A stretch of DNA of 7,904 nt from PGYR01 sp048267165. Its GTDB lineage: Bacteria > Bacteroidota > Ignavibacteria > Kapaibacteriales > UBA2268. The notes under the pieces were generated by a model. That model searched no databases. It was given only the letters and a program-made list of their open reading frames with translations, and was not told the origin of the DNA. The DNA lies in NCBI GenBank assembly GCA_048267165.1, contig JBLWYD010000104.1:1-7904 (forward strand). Direction: 5' to 3'. Both the position numbers and the translations under genes were made by a program. Shown piece by piece: positions 5,744-7,904 of the stretch (position 1 is its first letter; the number at the start of each line of letters is the position of its first letter).

Positions 5744-7904
5744 TTATTCTTTTACTACAAACACTATAGTCATATATGATGCTTCTGTAGCGTTACCAAT
5801 TATGTCATACGTCAATTCTCCGTTTGCATCTATAGATAAATTAGCAAATACCGTTGTATCATAATATGTGATATGATACTCAAGCTCATTGGCTGGTAGT
5901 GTTGGAATCTCATTAGCTGCTCCTGCACTGCTTACCATAGTAGGGTTACCTGCTCCAGTAAATTGAGCTACATATTCTGCATGCAAGTTTCTTGTAAACG
6001 TTCCAGTTACCGAAGTATCAAAAATTATCGGTGGCATATAGAAGAATTTTGGCATTGCTGCTTTAATAGAAATTACATCAGATACATCTTTCCAAGAAAG
6101 TTGGGCCACATCAGTTCCAGTGGCACCATCGGTTGTTAATACTTGATTAACACCACCTCTAACTGTAGGGAAACGGTAATCTTCGTTATTTCCGTGATTA
6201 AAAGACACCCCTCTTCTAGCATCAAGTCTAATATATTTACTTGCAGTTCCTGATTCTTTGGCTAAAATATCTATACTTCCTCCAAGCCCCAAAATCGACA
6301 ACTCTTCCTTAGCAGTACCCGAACCATAGAATGAGCCAAAGGATATGTATGGATTTCTACTAGGACCTCCTGAATTAGCTTCCATGACAGCGCCTGCTCC
6401 ATCGGGGCCTTTCGCCTGTCCACCTAATCCGAGTTCGTGATTCATGAAAAACGAGCCTTTAGTCCAATTCGTTAAACCATCGACCAAGCCATTTTTAAAG
6501 CTATAATCGGAAGCATACATTACGTTTACAGCATATCCTGGAGCATAATTTAAATTTGTTGCCATCCCGTGATACATACCATCAGTATTAAACTCATCTG
6601 CAATAAAATCTCCTTTCACTTCTAATTGTCTGGTAGAAACCGCATCTGCATCTGTAAACCCAATCGCTACCTTACCTTTTTGATAGATATCTTCGGTATT
6701 CTGGGTTGCATCATCCGCAGTTGCTTGGATGTTCCAAGGTTCTTTTACTAAGCTTCCTATTGTTTGGTAGGTAATTTCTCCAGTTGTATTGGCAACACCT
6801 ACACGGTCTGGATCGCCTGTACCTGCATCTAGTTTTACGGCGGTTACTGCACCGTTAGCTAATTTTTGAGTTATTATACCACCATCTGTTACCATTATAT
6901 TGGTATTTACTAGTGTTGCACCAATACCATTTGTTACAGTAATAGACGTATCGGCAGCAGTTAGGTCTTTAGGATCTACAACGCCGTCTTGTCCAGCTGG
7001 CCCTTGTGGTCCTGTTGCACCAATTAATGAATCTAAAAAGTCTTGTTCTGTCCCAGAGTTTCCAGCCTCTAACCATTCTTGGTATGCAGATTTACCATCT
7101 TCACCCGCTGGTCCTTGTGGCCCTGTTGCTAAGTCAATAATAACACTAACATTATCTTCATTTGTATATGTTATGGTACCATCACCATTGTCAACTAAAT
7201 TAGTTACCGTTTCGTTTAAATCGATTAGATGGATGATTTCATCATAGATATCACCTTGGTTCTGGATATTAGTTACCACATCGCCTACCACGTCTACTGT
7301 AATTGTATCACCGTTTGCGTTTGTAAAAATGTAAGTTCCGTCACCATTATCCACCATAGTAGTGGTATTAGCATCAAAACTTACTACAGTTCCATCAGCA
7401 GCTGTATGTGTAAAAGTTCCATTTCCATTATCTACAAAGATGTCGCTCTCTGCATTTAAAATAGTAATGATTTCATTATAGATAGCTCCTTGATTCTGGA
7501 TACTTGTTACTACATCGCCAACCACGTCAACGGTGATTGTATCACCGTTTGCGTTTGTAAAAATGTAAGTTCCGTCACCATTATCTACCATATTAGTAGT
7601 GTTCGCATCAAAACTTACTACAGTTCCATCAGCAGCAGTGTGCGTAAACGTTCCATCGCCATTATCTACAAAGATGTCGCTCTCTGCATTTAAAATAGTA
7701 ATGATTTGATTATAGATAGCGCCTTGGTTCTGGATATTGGTTACCACATCGCCTACCACGTCTACTGTAATTGTATCACCGTTTGCGTTTGTGAAAATGT
7801 AAGTTCCGTCACCATTATCTACCATACTAGTAGTGTTCGCATCAAAACTTACTACAGTTCCATCAGCAGCAGTGTGCGTAAACGTTCCATCGCCATTATC
7901 TACA
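5744..7904 (-). CDS. Large VDNGDGT-repeat, collagen-like, tail-fibre-like surface protein (5' end cut by window edge)
   Basis: The frame stays open from the stop at 5744 to the right edge (719 complete codons plus stop visible), so it is partial at the N-terminus. The ATG at 7825 lies inside a repeat unit: the 26 codons before it continue the repeat (VDNGDGTFTHTAADG), so it is not the real start. Numbering from 7825: residues 1-234 are 78-residue tandem repeats. Residues 235-244 and 269-281 are collagen-like (GPQGPAGEDG, GATGPQGPAGQDG), separated by a spacer (SAYQEWLEAGNSG, DFLDSL) of a kind common in bacterial collagen-like proteins. Residues 282-585 are a low-Cys tail-fibre-like region with LANGAVTAVKLDAGT, STRQLEVKGDF and YRFPTVRGGVNQVLTTDG. 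Residues 589-693 form a beta-rich end (FFYMPPIIFDT, ITYYDTTVFANLSIDANG, YMTIVFVVKE) that I believe recurs in flavobacterial surface proteins. No enzyme motif or sorting domain is seen, and whether it has a signal peptide cannot be judged. The likely role is a trimeric or fibrous adhesin-like surface protein, by inference. Confidence 0.9.
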   Translation of the reverse strand, partial: VDNGDGTFTHTAADGTVVSFDANTTSMVDNGDGTYIFTNANGDTITVDVVGDVVTNIQNQGAIYNQIITILNAESDIFVDNGDGTFTHTAADGTVVSFDANTTNMVDNGDGTYIFTNANGDTITVDVVGDVVTSIQNQGAIYNEIITILNAESDIFVDNGNGTFTHTAADGTVVSFDANTTTMVDNGDGTYIFTNANGDTITVDVVGDVVTNIQNQGDIYDEIIHLIDLNETVTNLVDNGDGTITYTNEDNVSVIIDLATGPQGPAGEDGKSAYQEWLEAGNSGTEQDFLDSLIGATGPQGPAGQDGVVDPKDLTAADTSITVTNGIGATLVNTNIMVTDGGIITQKLANGAVTAVKLDAGTGDPDRVGVANTTGEITYQTIGSLVKEPWNIQATADDATQNTEDIYQKGKVAIGFTDADAVSTRQLEVKGDFIADEFNTDGMYHGMATNLNYAPGYAVNVMYASDYSFKNGLVDGLTNWTKGSFFMNHELGLGGQAKGPDGAGAVMEANSGGPSRNPYISFGSFYGSGTAKEELSILGLGGSIDILAKESGTASKYIRLDARRGVSFNHGNNEDYRFPTVRGGVNQVLTTDGATGTDVAQLSWKDVSDVISIKAAMPKFFYMPPIIFDTSVTGTFTRNLHAEYVAQFTGAGNPTMVSSAGAANEIPTLPANELEYHITYYDTTVFANLSIDANGELTYDIIGNATEASYMTIVFVVKE
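6983..7123 (-). repeat. Two collagen-like Gly-X-Y segments flanking a short spacer
   Basis: Within the upstream surface-protein gene, three Gly-X-Y triplets (GPQGPAGED, then G) and four triplets (GATGPQGPAGQD, then G) bracket about 24 residues starting KSAYQEWLEAGNSG. GPQGPAG is repeated exactly. Collagen-like triplets in bacterial surface proteins and phage fibres form triple helices and imply trimers; here the runs are very short, so they more likely register or nucleate a trimer than form a long rod. Confidence 0.8.
7124..7904 (-). repeat. 234-bp (78-aa) in-frame tandem repeat array, running off the right edge
   Basis: The landmark aagttccgtcaccattat recurs at 7333, 7567 and 7801, a spacing of exactly 234 bp. 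In reading order there is a partial unit (7904-7826), unit 1 (7825-7592), unit 2 (7591-7358) and a decaying unit 3 (7357-7124). Counting by eye, the partial unit differs from unit 1 at 1 of 79 bases, and units 1 and 2 differ at 21 of 234. Unit 3 matches closely for its first ~102 bases, then diverges but keeps the 78-codon length. Each unit carries two VDNGDGT motifs, 51 and then 27 residues apart. One copy reads VDNGNGT. Further units probably lie beyond the edge. Confidence 0.95.

Noticed and set aside
6900..7693. Plus-strand open frames at 6900-7247, 7229-7459 and 7490-7693
   Set aside because: They are antisense to the collagen and VDNGDGT region. The similarity between the last two simply reflects the 234-bp repeat on the other strand.
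7823..7825. ATG at 7825 as the start of the collagen/VDNGDGT gene
   Set aside because: The same Met opens every repeat unit, and the frame continues upstream with repeat sequence to the window edge.
7124..7904. CRISPR array as explanation of the regular repeats
   Set aside because: The repeats are 234 bp, contiguous without spacers, and translate in frame as protein units.
5744..7904. Prophage tail fibre gene
   Set aside because: Some motifs resemble fibres, but the neighbours are signal-peptide and T9SS surface proteins and no phage structural gene is visible; kept only as an alternative.

Overview
The window looks like a stretch of a Bacteroidota genome, most likely a (marine) member of the Flavobacteriaceae. 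The DNA is AT-rich, start codons have no Shine-Dalgarno match, and the protein families are typical of that group: a type IX secretion system (T9SS) type B sorting domain, VDNGDGT repeats, DUF11-like modules and short collagen-like segments. All three genes lie on the minus strand and read right to left. Together they appear to form a cell-surface or secreted-protein locus. No RNA genes, transposons, CRISPR arrays or enzymes are visible.

Right part (5744-7904): the 3' portion of a large repeat protein. The gene enters from the right edge without a visible start. It holds 78-residue tandem repeats (234 bp period), then two collagen-like GPQGPAG segments around a short spacer, a tail-fibre-like region, and a C-terminal beta-rich domain. 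A hairpin terminator follows its stop codon.

Middle (1101-5474): after a 269-bp gap with a possible promoter and a long leader comes a giant exported protein of about 1457 residues. It has a signal peptide, six related ~170-residue modules arranged as three A-B pairs, a seventh ~170-residue domain of another type, and one DUF11-like domain with two acidic Asp/Asn loops. Its twelve cysteines sit almost exactly at the module borders. It has no recognisable T9SS sorting domain.

Left part (1-1098): only 2 bp further on starts an exported protein whose C-terminus is a T9SS type B (gliding-motility-associated, CHU_C-type) sorting domain, cut by the left edge. Such genes are usually followed by a PorP/SprF-type outer-membrane protein gene, which would lie just outside the window.

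Working model (inference): the giant protein and the sorting-domain protein are co-translated from one mRNA and act together at the surface, with the smaller protein perhaps serving as attachment or export partner for the larger one. The collagen/VDNGDGT protein is a separate upstream transcription unit of the same surface locus.
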